Source: Petropleomorpha daqingensis (GTDB taxonomy: Bacteria > Actinomycetota > Actinomycetes > Mycobacteriales > Geodermatophilaceae). Taken from it: 64,000 nt of DNA. A program made the position numbers and the translations under genes. The stretch is taken from positions 1,736,001-1,800,000 of the forward strand of contig NZ_JACBZT010000001.1 in NCBI RefSeq assembly GCF_013408985.1, given 5' to 3'. The first letter of the stretch is position 1; each line of letters starts with the position of its first letter. Below the pieces are notes generated by a model. It did no database searches. It was not told the origin of the DNA and worked only from the letters and a program-made list of their open reading frames with translations. Of this stretch, positions 1 through 7,975 are shown piece by piece.

Positions 1-1
1 C

Positions 2-1960
2 AACGGCTCGGCCGGCATCGCGGTCGGCATGGCGACCAACATGCCCCCGCACAACCTGCGCGAGGTCGCCGACGCCGTCTTCTGGATGCTCGACCACCCC
101 GACGCCGAGGCCGAAGAGGCGCTCACCGCGTGCATGGCCCGCATCCAGGGCCCCGACTTCCCGACCTACGGCCTGATCGTCGGCCGCGACGGCATCGAGG
201 ACGCGTACCGCACCGGCCGCGGCTCGGTGAAGATGCGCGCCGTCGTCACCGTCGAGGAGGACTCCCGCGGCCGCGTGCAGCTCGTCGTCACCGAGCTGCC
301 GTACCAGGTCAACCCGGACAACCTGGCCGAGGCGATCGCCGACTCCGTCCGCGACGGCCGGCTGCAGGGCATCAGCGAGATCGCCGACGAGTCAAGCGAC
401 CGCGTCGGCCGCCGGCTGGTCATCACGCTGCGCCGCGACGCCGTCGCCAAGGTCGTGCTGAACAACCTCTACAAGCACACCCAGCTGCAGACGACGTTCG
501 GCTGCAACATGCTCTCGATCGTCGACGGCGTCCCCCGGACCCTCCGGCTCGACGAGCTGGTCCGGCACTGGGTCAACCACCAGATCGACGTCATCGTCCG
601 GCGCACCCGCTACCGGCTGCGCAAGGCCGAGGAGCGCGCGCACATCCTGCGCGGTCTGGCCAAGGCGCTGGACATGCTCGACGAGGTCATCGCCCTCATC
701 CGGCGCAGCGAGTCGGCCGACGCCTCGCGGTCCGGCCTGATGGAGCTGCTGGACATCGACGAGATCCAGGCCACCGCGATCCTGGACATGCAGCTGCGCC
801 GCCTGGCCGCCCTCGAGCGGCAGCGGATCTACGACGAGCTGGCCGAGCTCGAGGCGCGCATCGCCGACCTTCAGGCGATCCTCGCCTCGCCCGAGCGGCA
901 GCGGCAGATCGTCCGCGACGAGCTCAAGGAGATCGTCGACAAGTACGGCGACGACCGCCGCACCAAGTTCGTGCCGAACGAGGGCGACGTCTCCATCGAG
1001 GACCTCATCGCGGAGGAGGAGGTCGTCGTCACCATCACCCGCACCGGCTACGCCAAGCGGACGAAGAGCGACCTCTACCGGTCGCAGCGCCGCGGCGGCA
1101 AGGGCGTGATGGGGGCCCAGCTCAAGCAGGACGACATCGTCGACCACTTCTTCGTGGGCTCCACCCACGACTGGATCCTGTTCTTCACGAACAAGGGTCG
1201 GGTCTACCGGGCGAAGGCCTACGAGCTGCCGGAGGCCAACCGGACCGCGCGCGGTCAGCACGTGGCCAACATCCTGGCGTTCCAGCCCGACGAGCGGATC
1301 GCCCAGGTCATGCAGATCAAGGACTACGAGGTCGCCCCGTACCTGGTCCTGGCCACGGCGAACGGTCAGGTCAAGAAGACCCGGCTGACCGACTTCGACT
1401 CCCCGCGCAGCGGCGGCGTCATCGCGATCAACCTGCGCGACGGCGACGAGCTGGTCGGCGCGGCGCTGATCAACCCCGAGCAGGACCTGCTGCTGGTGAC
1501 CAAGAAGGCGATGTCGATCCGGTTCAAGGCCGACGACACCGCGCTGCGGCCGATGGGCCGGGCCACCGAGGGCGTCCGTGGCATCTCGCTGGTCGGCGAC
1601 GACGCCCTGCTGTCGATGATGGTCGTCGAGGAGGGCGTCGACGTCCTGGTCGCGACCGAGCGCGGCTTCGCCAAGCGGACCGGTATCGAGAACTACCCGG
1701 CGCAGGGCCGTGGCGGCAAGGGCGTGCTGACCGCCGACCCGAAGGCCCGCAAGGGCAACCTGGTCGGCGCGCTGGCGGTCACGCTCGGCGACGAGCTCTA
1801 CGCGATCACGTCGGGTGGCGGCGTCATCCGCACCCCGGTCAACGGCGTCCGGCACAACAAGGACCGTGCCACCATGGGTGTCAAGCTCATGAACTTGCCG
1901 GAGGACGTGAGCATCGTGGCGATCGCCCGTACGACGGACAATGACGAGGCCACAGCCTAG
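2..1960 (+). CDS. gyrA: DNA gyrase subunit A, 3' part (5' end outside window)
   Basis: Type IIA topoisomerase subunit that cuts and rejoins DNA and, with GyrB, introduces negative supercoils. The reading frame is open from base 2 and begins inside the conserved [14 protein letters not shown] segment, so the catalytic tyrosine and quinolone-resistance region lie upstream of the window. The visible part holds the tower and coiled-coil region ([20 protein letters not shown]) and the C-terminal DNA-wrapping beta-pinwheel. The GyrA-box QRRGGKG marks a supercoiling gyrase rather than ParC, and a second box-like QGRGGKG follows about 200 residues later. The last residues are DNDEATA, with a TAG stop. 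The downstream order (DUF3566, tRNA-Ile, tRNA-Ala) is the usual actinobacterial one, which places this segment near oriC. Confidence 0.98.
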   Translation, partial: NGSAGIAVGMATNMPPHNLREVADAVFWMLDHPDAEAEEALTACMARIQGPDFPTYGLIVGRDGIEDAYRTGRGSVKMRAVVTVEEDSRGRVQLVVTELPYQVNPDNLAEAIADSVRDGRLQGISEIADESSDRVGRRLVITLRRDAVAKVVLNNLYKHTQLQTTFGCNMLSIVDGVPRTLRLDELVRHWVNHQIDVIVRRTRYRLRKAEERAHILRGLAKALDMLDEVIALIRRSESADASRSGLMELLDIDEIQATAILDMQLRRLAALERQRIYDELAELEARIADLQAILASPERQRQIVRDELKEIVDKYGDDRRTKFVPNEGDVSIEDLIAEEEVVVTITRTGYAKRTKSDLYRSQRRGGKGVMGAQLKQDDIVDHFFVGSTHDWILFFTNKGRVYRAKAYELPEANRTARGQHVANILAFQPDERIAQVMQIKDYEVAPYLVLATANGQVKKTRLTDFDSPRSGGVIAINLRDGDELVGAALINPEQDLLLVTKKAMSIRFKADDTALRPMGRATEGVRGISLVGDDALLSMMVVEEGVDVLVATERGFAKRTGIENYPAQGRGGKGVLTADPKARKGNLVGALAVTLGDELYAITSGGGVIRTPVNGVRHNKDRATMGVKLMNLPEDVSIVAIARTTDNDEATA

Positions 1961-2132
1961 GGTGATCCCCGATGACAGGCGCGTGCCCGGCCTCGCGACG
2001 TAACCTGCGACGGACGGACCGGGGCCTGTCGAGTCACGGAGCTGGACCGCTCCAGGGTGGCGGGAGAACCGTCACCCTGGGCGGTCGGGCAGCGAGCGGA
2101 CGGCGCGAGCCGCCGGGGATTGGGAGATCGGG

Positions 2133-2714
2133 ATGAGCGACCGGCAGAGCTCGGTGCGCACGCAGGACACCGCTGCCGGGGAACCGGCGCCGGGATCCGT
2201 CTCGACCACGCAGGCGATCCCGGGCACCGGAGGTCTGCGGGCGCAGGGCGGCGGTCTGCCGACCGGCACCGCCGGCACGCCGACCGGCTCCGCGCCGGCC
2301 GCGAAGAAGGCACAGGGTCGCGGGCGTGGCGGCAAGGCCGCCGGTCGCGGTCCGCGCCGGGCCCGCCTGCAGCTGCGGCACATCGACATCTGGTCGGCGT
2401 TCAAGATCTCGCTGGTGCTGTCGATCGCGCTGTTCTTCATCTGGATGGTTGCGGTCGGGATCCTCTACGGCGTCCTGTCCGCGCTCGGCGTCTTCGACAC
2501 CCTCAACGACCTGTTCGGCCAGCTGGGCAGCGCCTCCGGTTCGGGCGGCGGCAAGGACGTCATCACCCCCGGCATCGTGTTCGGCGGTGCGGCGGTCATC
2601 GGCGCGATCAACGTCATCCTCATGACGGCGCTGTGCACCGTCGGCACGTTCATCTACAACCTCTGCTCCGACCTGGTCGGCGGCCTGGAGCTCACCCTCT
2701 CCGAGCGGGACTGA
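2133..2714 (+). CDS. DUF3566 transmembrane protein
   Basis: A 193-residue protein of the DUF3566 family, which sits directly downstream of gyrA in most actinobacteria; its function is not established. Residues 1-85 are a low-complexity Ala/Gly/Pro/Thr-rich, basic cytoplasmic tail. The DUF3566 core follows, beginning near LQLRHIDIWSAFKISLVLSI, with two membrane segments: SLVLSIALFFIWMVAVGILY and, after an extracytoplasmic Gly/Ser loop, GGAAVIGAINVILMTALCTV. The ATG follows a GGGAGATCGGG ribosome-binding region. It is probably cotranscribed with gyrA across a 172-nt gap in which no strong terminator is apparent. Confidence 0.9.
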   Translation: MSDRQSSVRTQDTAAGEPAPGSVSTTQAIPGTGGLRAQGGGLPTGTAGTPTGSAPAAKKAQGRGRGGKAAGRGPRRARLQLRHIDIWSAFKISLVLSIALFFIWMVAVGILYGVLSALGVFDTLNDLFGQLGSASGSGGGKDVITPGIVFGGAAVIGAINVILMTALCTVGTFIYNLCSDLVGGLELTLSERD

Positions 2715-2764
2715 GGGGGGCTCCAGGGCCGAGAACGAACCCAGGTAAGCTGTTCGAGGTTCAC

Positions 2765-2838
2765 GGGCCTGTAGCTCAGACGGTTAGAGCGCATCCCTGA
2801 TAAGGATGAGGCCGGAGGTTCAAGTCCTCCCAGGCCCA
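2765..2838 (+). tRNA. tRNA-Ile (anticodon GAT)
   Basis: A 74-nt cloverleaf. The acceptor arm GGGCCTG pairs with CAGGCCC, followed by discriminator A. The anticodon stem CATCC/GGATG encloses loop CTGATAA with GAT at 2799-2801. The T arm contains GGTTCAAGTCC. CCA is not fully encoded (ACC follows). It is the first of two tRNA genes downstream of gyrA, in the usual actinobacterial arrangement. Confidence 0.97.
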
Positions 2839-2913
2839 CCCGTGTGCCGGCGCCCCCGGTGCCGAGACGCACGCGCGTCCCGCGGCGCGACGTGCTGCGA
2901 GGAGGTTCGACGC

Positions 2914-3057
2914 GTGCTGAAGAAGCTGGCATTCGCGGCGGTCATCGCCGGAGCCATCACCGCCATCCGCAAGCGCTCCGCAGGCAAGGCCGAGGCCGAC
3001 CTGTGGCACGAGGCCACCAGCGGCCCGGGCGCGGTCAGCACTCCGACCGCCCGCTGA
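2914..3057 (+). CDS. DLW-39 family micro-protein
   Basis: A 47-residue protein starting at GTG 2914 behind a clear GAGGAGG site (2899-2905). It begins MLKKLAFAAVIAGAITAIRK, a short hydrophobic helix followed by a basic stretch, and carries the signature ADLWHEAT near residue 30. The DLW motif identifies the DLW-39 family of about 40-residue actinobacterial proteins encoded between the tRNA-Ile and tRNA-Ala genes near gyrA; its function is unknown. An in-frame ATG at 2806 would lie inside the tRNA-Ile gene and is rejected as the start. Confidence 0.85.
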   Translation: MLKKLAFAAVIAGAITAIRKRSAGKAEADLWHEATSGPGAVSTPTAR

Positions 3058-3088
3058 GCTCCCTCCCCGCTCGCCGGGGACAGCTCAC

Positions 3089-3161
3089 GGGGACGTAGCT
3101 CAATTGGCAGAGCACCGCCTTTGCAAGGCGGGGGTTAGGGGTTCGATTCCCCTCGTCTCCA
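3089..3161 (+). tRNA. tRNA-Ala (anticodon TGC)
   Basis: A 73-nt cloverleaf. The acceptor arm GGGGACG pairs with CGTCTCC (one G-T pair), with discriminator A at 3161. The anticodon stem CCGCC/GGCGG encloses loop TTTGCAA with TGC at 3122-3124. The T arm is AGGGGTTCGATTCCCCT. It follows the DLW-39 gene by 31 nt, and CCA is not encoded. Confidence 0.97.
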
Positions 3162-3221
3162 CTCCTCGACGTCATCCGTCGGCTCGCTGAACCTCCCCGT
3201 GCGGGCGACCGCGGGCGCAGG

Positions 3222-3827
3222 ATGGTTCCCGTGCGGATCGTCGGCCCGGGAGCGCGCGTGGTGGTCGCGGTCCTGCTCGCCCTGCTCGTGACCGGCTGCT
3301 CCGACGCGGCCCGGTCCGCGGCCCCGACCACGCCGGCCACCACGTCGGCGACCGCGACGACGGTCGACCCGTCGGTGGCAGCCGAGCAGTACGCGAGCCC
3401 CACACCGCCGTCCTCGGCCACGATGATCTGCAGCGACGAGATCCGCAGCCAGGTCACGGGTGCCCTCGACCTGGACAGCACACCGACCCCGCAGTCCGCC
3501 TGGGCCGACCACGTCTACACGTGCACCTACGCCGTCCCGATGGGCACGCTCGTGCTGGCGGTGACCGTCGCGCCGTCGGTCGACGCCGCGGGCGCAGAGC
3601 TCGACGCTCTCCGCACCCAGGTCGGCGCCACCGCCCCGGAGCAGGGCTTCGGCGCGCGGGCCTACAGCGCGCCGGGCGGCGTCCTGGTCGCGGTCAAGGA
3701 CAACCTGGTGCTCACCGTCGACGCCACCGCCCTCCCCGACGACCTGGGGGCGGGCCACCAGCGGCGGATCGACGTCGTCCGGCTGCTCGCCGCCGGCGTG
3801 TTCGCCTGCTGGACGGGAGAGAGCTGA
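3222..3827 (+). CDS. Predicted lipoprotein of unknown function
   Basis: A 201-residue exported protein. The N-terminus has a signal peptide ending in the lipobox LVTGC (Cys about residue 26), followed by an Ala/Thr/Ser-rich linker (to about residue 60) that would tether the folded domain to the membrane. The rest is a small globular domain with two cysteines (MICSDEIR and VYTCTYAV) about 35 residues apart that could form a disulfide. No named family was recognised. It resembles the many actinobacterial lipoproteins of about 200 residues that carry a Cys pair around a CSDE-type motif. Confidence 0.8.
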   Translation: MVPVRIVGPGARVVVAVLLALLVTGCSDAARSAAPTTPATTSATATTVDPSVAAEQYASPTPPSSATMICSDEIRSQVTGALDLDSTPTPQSAWADHVYTCTYAVPMGTLVLAVTVAPSVDAAGAELDALRTQVGATAPEQGFGARAYSAPGGVLVAVKDNLVLTVDATALPDDLGAGHQRRIDVVRLLAAGVFACWTGES

Positions 3828-3876
3828 TCGACGGCCGTTTCCCGTGGAACAACCGTCGAGTGGGAGAGTGGACGTC

Positions 3877-4409
<533 letters not shown>

Positions 4410-4413
<4 letters not shown>

Positions 4414-5270
4414 GCGAGTCCCAGCCGGCCCCGCCGACCACCACCTGCTACCGGCACCCGGAGCGCCCGACCGGCATCGTCTGCACGCGGTGCGGCCGGC
4501 CGATCTGCCCCGAGTGCATGGTCCCGGCCTCGGTCGGGTTCCAGTGCCCGGAGTGCGTCCGGGCCGGGCAGGCGGGTGCCCGCGCGCCGAAGAGCGGCGG
4601 GCTGCGGGCGGCGGGCCGGCGATGGGGGCCGGTGACCCTCGTCCTCATCGGGATCAACGTCGCCGTGTACGTCGCGACGGCGATTTCCGCGGCGACGGTC
4701 GGCAGCAACCCGCTCACCCGCAACTACGTCTCCCCGCTGGGCGCCGCGCTCGTCCAGTTCCCGCCGGCGGTCGACGCGGGCGAGTGGTGGCGGATGATCA
4801 CCGCGGCCTTCCTGCACCTCGGCCCGTTCCACCTGGCGCTGAACATGCTGGCGCTGCTGGTGTTCGGGTCCGAGCTGGAGCGCGCGCTGGGCCGCTGGCG
4901 CTACCTGGCGGTGTACGGGGTGTCCATCCTCGGCGGCGCGGCCGCGGTCCAGCTCTTCACGGTCTCCGCGGTGGCCGGTGCCTCCACGGCGATCTGGGGG
5001 CTCATGGGCGCCTTCGGCGTGCTCATGCTCGCCCAGCGGCAGGACCTGCGCGGCATCGTCACGCTGGTGGCGCTCAACGTCGTCATCAGCGTGGTCATCC
5101 CGGGCATCTCGCTCGTCGGTCACATCGGTGGGTTCGTGGCCGGTGCGCTCGCCATGGCCGTGCTCGTCCTGACCAAGCGCACGAGGTCGCTGCAGATCGC
5201 CGGTACGGCGGTCCTCGCCGTCGCACTCGTCGTGGTCGCCCTGACCGTCCCGACGGTCGTCGTCCTTTAG
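4410..5270 (+). CDS. Rhomboid family intramembrane serine protease
   Basis: A membrane serine protease of about 286 residues. The N-terminal cytoplasmic Zn-ribbon-like motif (CYRHPERPTGIVCTRC, then CPEC and CPEC) is followed by six or seven helices. The catalytic Ser is in GASTAIWG and the catalytic His in GHIGGFVAG, with HLALNMLALLVFG as the HxxxN helix. The zinc-binding N-terminus is conserved in actinobacterial rhomboids but lies upstream of the first in-frame ATG (4518), and no in-frame ATG, GTG or TTG precedes it. The best start is CTG 4410, eight bases after GGAGGTG and overlapping the TGA of the cyclophilin gene, which implies translational coupling. The stop overlaps the convergent PH-domain gene by 4 nt. 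Confidence 0.9.
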
Positions 5271-5671
5271 GCCGCCAGGCCCCGGAGCACCCGGGCGACC
5301 TCCTCGGGATCGGCGCCGAGGTCGCGGCGGCCGAGCAGGACGAGGACGCCGTCGTCGTCCGGGCCGGTGGCGGTGTCCAGCTCGAGCGTGCGGCCCCGCA
5401 CGCCCCACCGCCTGGTGGCCCGCACCTGCACCCGCAGCCCGTGCCACGGCAGGTGCCGGCGCCCGGCCAGCGTGCGGACGACGACGCCGTCGGCACCGGC
5501 GGACAGCCTCGGCCGCAGCAGCGCGTCCCGGGCCGCGAGCCCGAGGACCAGCAGGGCGGCCGCACCGACGAGCAGCCGGCCCGCCGAGTCGACCAGGACG
5601 ACGGCGAGCGCCAGACCGAGCCCGATGACGGCGAGGGCGGCCGTCTCGGCCGGCCGCGGTGACCACTGCAC
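5267..5671 (-). CDS. PH-domain membrane protein
   Basis: A 134-residue protein with two N-terminal hydrophobic segments (TAALAVIGLGLALAVVLV and RLLVGAAALLVLGLAA), followed by a small beta-rich domain beginning PRLSAGADGVVVRTLAGRRHL with the W-H-G-L-R-V signature of the actinobacterial PH-like (DUF2581-type) family. It is usually found beside the rhomboid and crgA genes, as here. Function unknown; the family is thought to act at the membrane. Its TAA stop lies inside the end of the rhomboid gene. Confidence 0.8.
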   Translation of the reverse strand: MQWSPRPAETAALAVIGLGLALAVVLVDSAGRLLVGAAALLVLGLAARDALLRPRLSAGADGVVVRTLAGRRHLPWHGLRVQVRATRRWGVRGRTLELDTATGPDDDGVLVLLGRRDLGADPEEVARVLRGLAA

Positions 5672-6026
5672 GTCCCCAGGCTCCCAGGGCGCCCGCCCCG
5701 GGACGACGCCCGTCCACCAGGTGCAGCTACCGGTGCCTGCCTTACCCCTGGGGACGGCCGGCGAATCCGCAGGTCACCGCGTCGCTGGGGAGTACAAGTC
5801 GACTTCTCCACAGCTGGGTACACAGCTGGGGACAGACTCACATCGGTGTAGTTACGACGATGGCGAGGTCGTCACATCCGTCCCTTCTGCGGCGTCTGCG
5901 CAGGTCAGCGGTGTGACGACCCCGTCCCTCTCTCCACACGCGGTGGACAACCCTGGGGGTAGGGCGCCATGTCGACCTGTGGACGAAGCGCCCGGCTGTG
6001 CACAGCATCCACAACCCCGGGGACGA
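5672..6026. promoter_or_regulatory. Intergenic gap with clustered DnaA-box-like sequences
   Basis: The only gap above 300 nt in the window (5672-6081). No credible gene is present. Between 5804 and 6014 it holds four TCCACA cores (5807-5812, 5933-5938, TGTGGA 5978-5983, 6008-6013), the near-consensus box TTGTCCACC on the minus strand at 5942-5950, the variant CTGTGCACA at 5996-6004, and a 10-bp direct repeat CACAGCTGGG at 5809-5818 and 5821-5830. The actinobacterial DnaA box is TTGTCCACA. This could titrate DnaA or regulate the flanking genes. The true oriC should lie between dnaA and dnaN, outside this window. Confidence 0.5.
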
Positions 6027-6064
6027 CGAAGGCCCCCGTCCCCGGTGGGGGACGAGGGCCTTCG
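6027..6064 (-). terminator. Hairpin terminator after crgA
   Basis: The arms CGAAGGCCC-CGTCCCC and GGGGACG-GGGCCTTCG pair over 16 base pairs with a single C-A mismatch and a GGTG loop. It sits 17 nt beyond the crgA stop on the minus strand. No U-tract is obvious, as is usual for actinobacterial terminators. Confidence 0.7.
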
Positions 6065-6081
6065 GAGACCGAGCGGCGCGG

Positions 6082-6351
6082 TCAGCGCCAGCGCATCGAC
6101 ATGACCAGCCCGACGACCATCGCGCCGAAGCCGATCGCGAAGTTCCAGGCGCCGAGGGACACCATGAGCGGGATCTTGTCGCCGGCCACGTAGTACACGA
6201 CGATCCACACCAGGCCGATGAGCATGAGCGCGACCATGAGGATCGCGTACCAGCGCGGGCTGGGCTGGACCGCCTTGGCCCGCGAGCCGCGCGCCAGCAC
6301 GTCGCTCGGCGGCGTGTAGACCGACTTCTTGCGCACCTTGGACTTGGGCAC
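6082..6351 (-). CDS. crgA: Cell division protein CrgA
   Basis: An 89-residue membrane protein of the CrgA family, which bridges FtsZ, FtsQ, FtsI and related divisome proteins at the septum in actinobacteria. The start is GTG 6351 (VPKSKVRKKSVYTPP), with GGAGGG just upstream; the basic N-terminus with YTPP is the family signature. Two membrane helices follow (WYAILMVALMLIGLVWIVVYY and LGAWNFAIGFGAMVVGLVMS), separated by a short extracytoplasmic loop. It lies divergent from the DUF881 gene and close to the pknB block, the usual place. Confidence 0.95.
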   Translation of the reverse strand: MPKSKVRKKSVYTPPSDVLARGSRAKAVQPSPRWYAILMVALMLIGLVWIVVYYVAGDKIPLMVSLGAWNFAIGFGAMVVGLVMSMRWR

Positions 6352-6493
6352 GTGCGAACTCCCTCCGGGGGCCGGTTCGTCGTCCCCGGCCACTGCTGCC
6401 CTCCAGCCTAAGCTGGAAGTGGACGGCGGTGGCGGACCACCGTGCCGTAGCCACCCGACGTGCCGTCCCCGTCCAGTGTCCCGAGGAGGTGTC

Positions 6494-7240
6494 GTGGCCC
6501 GCATCCCCAGGCTCCGTCGTCCCTCGGGATGGGCCGCGCTCGTCCCTGTCGTCGCCCTTGCCGCCGGGCTGCTGTTCGCCACGTCGGGGCGCACCGCCCA
6601 GGGCACCGACCTGCGCGCCGGCGACGTCACCGAGCTGTCCGGCCTCATCTCCCAGCGGCAGGGGGCCATCGCCCGCCAGGAGCAGCAGTTCGCCGACCTG
6701 CAGCAGCAGATCCAGCAGCTCACCGACCAGGCCGCCTCCCGCAACTCCGGCGTCGCCCAGGCGAAGCAGGAGGGCGACTCGGGAGCGGTCTCGGCCGGGC
6801 TGGTCGCGCTGACCGGGCCCGGCGTGGAGATCACCCTCGACGACGCCCCCACGCGGCCCGACGGCACCCTGCCGGCCAACGCCCGTCCCGACGACCTGGT
6901 GATCCACCAGAGCGACGTCCAGGCGGTCGTCAACGCCGTCTGGGCCTCCGGGGCCGACGGCGTGGCGATCATGGACCAGCGGCTCGACGCGACCAGCGCC
7001 GTCCGGTGCGTGGGCAACGTGCTGCTGCTGCAGGGCCGGACGTACTCCCCGCCGTTCGTCATCACCGCGATCGGCGACGTCGACGCCGTCAAGGCGCAGC
7101 TGGCCGCCTCGCCGCAGGTGGACCTGCTCCAGCAGGCCGTGGACGCCTTCGGGCTGACCTTCTCCGTGAAGGCGAAGTCGCAGGTGACCCTGCCGAAGTT
7201 CACCGGTTCGCTGGACCTGCAGTACGCCGAGGCGCACTAG
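6494..7240 (+). CDS. DUF881 family protein
   Basis: A 248-residue protein starting at GTG 6494 behind GAGGAGG. One N-terminal membrane segment (WAALVPVVALAAGLLFATS) anchors an extracytoplasmic coiled-coil (ISQRQGAIARQEQQFADLQQ, about residues 50-85). The DUF881 domain follows, with the motif GPGVEITLDDA, then IHQSDVQAVVNAVWASGADGVAI and RCVGNVLLLQGRTYSPPFVI. DUF881 proteins resemble Bacillus YlxW/YlxX and sit by crgA and pabA in actinobacteria, where a division-related role is suspected but not proven. Confidence 0.9.
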   Translation: MARIPRLRRPSGWAALVPVVALAAGLLFATSGRTAQGTDLRAGDVTELSGLISQRQGAIARQEQQFADLQQQIQQLTDQAASRNSGVAQAKQEGDSGAVSAGLVALTGPGVEITLDDAPTRPDGTLPANARPDDLVIHQSDVQAVVNAVWASGADGVAIMDQRLDATSAVRCVGNVLLLQGRTYSPPFVITAIGDVDAVKAQLAASPQVDLLQQAVDAFGLTFSVKAKSQVTLPKFTGSLDLQYAEAH

Positions 7241-7257
7241 CCGTGTACACCTGAGGC

Positions 7258-7908
7258 GTGCCTGACAACCGGCCCGTCCTCGTCGTCGACAACTTCGACA
7301 GCTTCGTCTACAACCTCGTCCAGTACCTGGGCCAGCTGGGCGTGCGCTGCATCGTGCGCCGCAACGACGCCGTCACCGTGGACGAGCTGCCCGAGCTCGA
7401 CGTCGCCGGGGTGCTGCTCTCCCCCGGCCCCGGCACGCCGGCCGGCGCCGGCGTGACCGTGCCCATGGTCCGCGCCGCGGCCGAGGCCGGGACGCCGGTC
7501 TTCGGCGTCTGCCTGGGCCACCAGGCGATCGCGGAGGCCTTCGGCGCCGAGGTGGTGCGCGCGCCGGAGCTGCTGCACGGCAAGACGAGCGAGGTCGTGC
7601 ACGACGGCGTCGGCGTCCTGGCCGGGCTGCCCTCGCCGTTCACCGCCACCCGGTACCACTCCCTCGCGGTCGACCCGGCCACCGTGCCCGACGAGCTCGA
7701 GGTCACCGGGCACACGCCGTCGGGCATCGTCATGGCGCTGCGGCACCGGGAGCTGCCCATCGAGGGTGTGCAGTTCCACCCCGAGTCGGTGCTCACCGAG
7801 GGCGGGCACCGGATGCTGGCCACCTGGCTGGCCGCCTGCGGCCTCGCGCCGGACGAGGCGACCGTGGCGGCCGCCGAGGCCGGGATGCGCCGCCTGCTGC
7901 CCGCCTGA
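7258..7908 (+). CDS. pabA: Glutamine amidotransferase, aminodeoxychorismate/anthranilate synthase component II
   Basis: A 216-residue class I glutamine amidotransferase that supplies ammonia to a chorismate-using partner (PabB for folate or TrpE for tryptophan). It has the opening VVDNFDSFVYNLVQYL, the oxyanion strand SPGPGTP, the nucleophile Cys in GVCLGHQAIAEAFG, and the His-Glu pair in GVQFHPESVLTEGG. Its position between DUF881 and pknB matches the gene annotated pabA/trpG in mycobacteria; sequence alone does not separate the two roles. The GTG start at 7258 has only a weak, close CTGAGG; earlier in-frame codons run into a stop. Confidence 0.93.
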   Translation: MPDNRPVLVVDNFDSFVYNLVQYLGQLGVRCIVRRNDAVTVDELPELDVAGVLLSPGPGTPAGAGVTVPMVRAAAEAGTPVFGVCLGHQAIAEAFGAEVVRAPELLHGKTSEVVHDGVGVLAGLPSPFTATRYHSLAVDPATVPDELEVTGHTPSGIVMALRHRELPIEGVQFHPESVLTEGGHRMLATWLAACGLAPDEATVAAAEAGMRRLLPA

Positions 7909-7914
7909 GGGCCG

Positions 7915-7963
7915 GACGCGACGAGGGCCCCTTCCCGGTGTGGGAAGGGGCCCTCGTCGCGTC
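7915..7963. terminator. Perfect bidirectional hairpin terminator
   Basis: Two 22-nt arms (7915-7936 and 7942-7963) are perfectly complementary around loop GGTGT. It sits 6 nt after the pabA stop (+) and 12 nt after the pknB stop (-), so it would terminate both convergent units. Confidence 0.9.
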
Positions 7964-7975
7964 TCTGGGCGGGCC

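Noticed and set aside
392-1855. Long open frame antisense to gyrA (and many similar antisense frames across the window)
   Set aside because: High GC leaves few stops in alternative frames. These have repetitive Arg/Gly/Asp composition, no domain motifs, and lie fully opposite well-recognised genes.
2806-2913. Longer start for the DLW-39 protein
   Set aside because: The ATG lies inside the tRNA-Ile gene; GTG 2914 has a strong ribosome site and matches the family length.
5804-6014. Chromosomal origin oriC
   Set aside because: No dnaA or dnaN flanks it, and gyrA lies upstream; oriC is expected before gyrB/recF outside the window.
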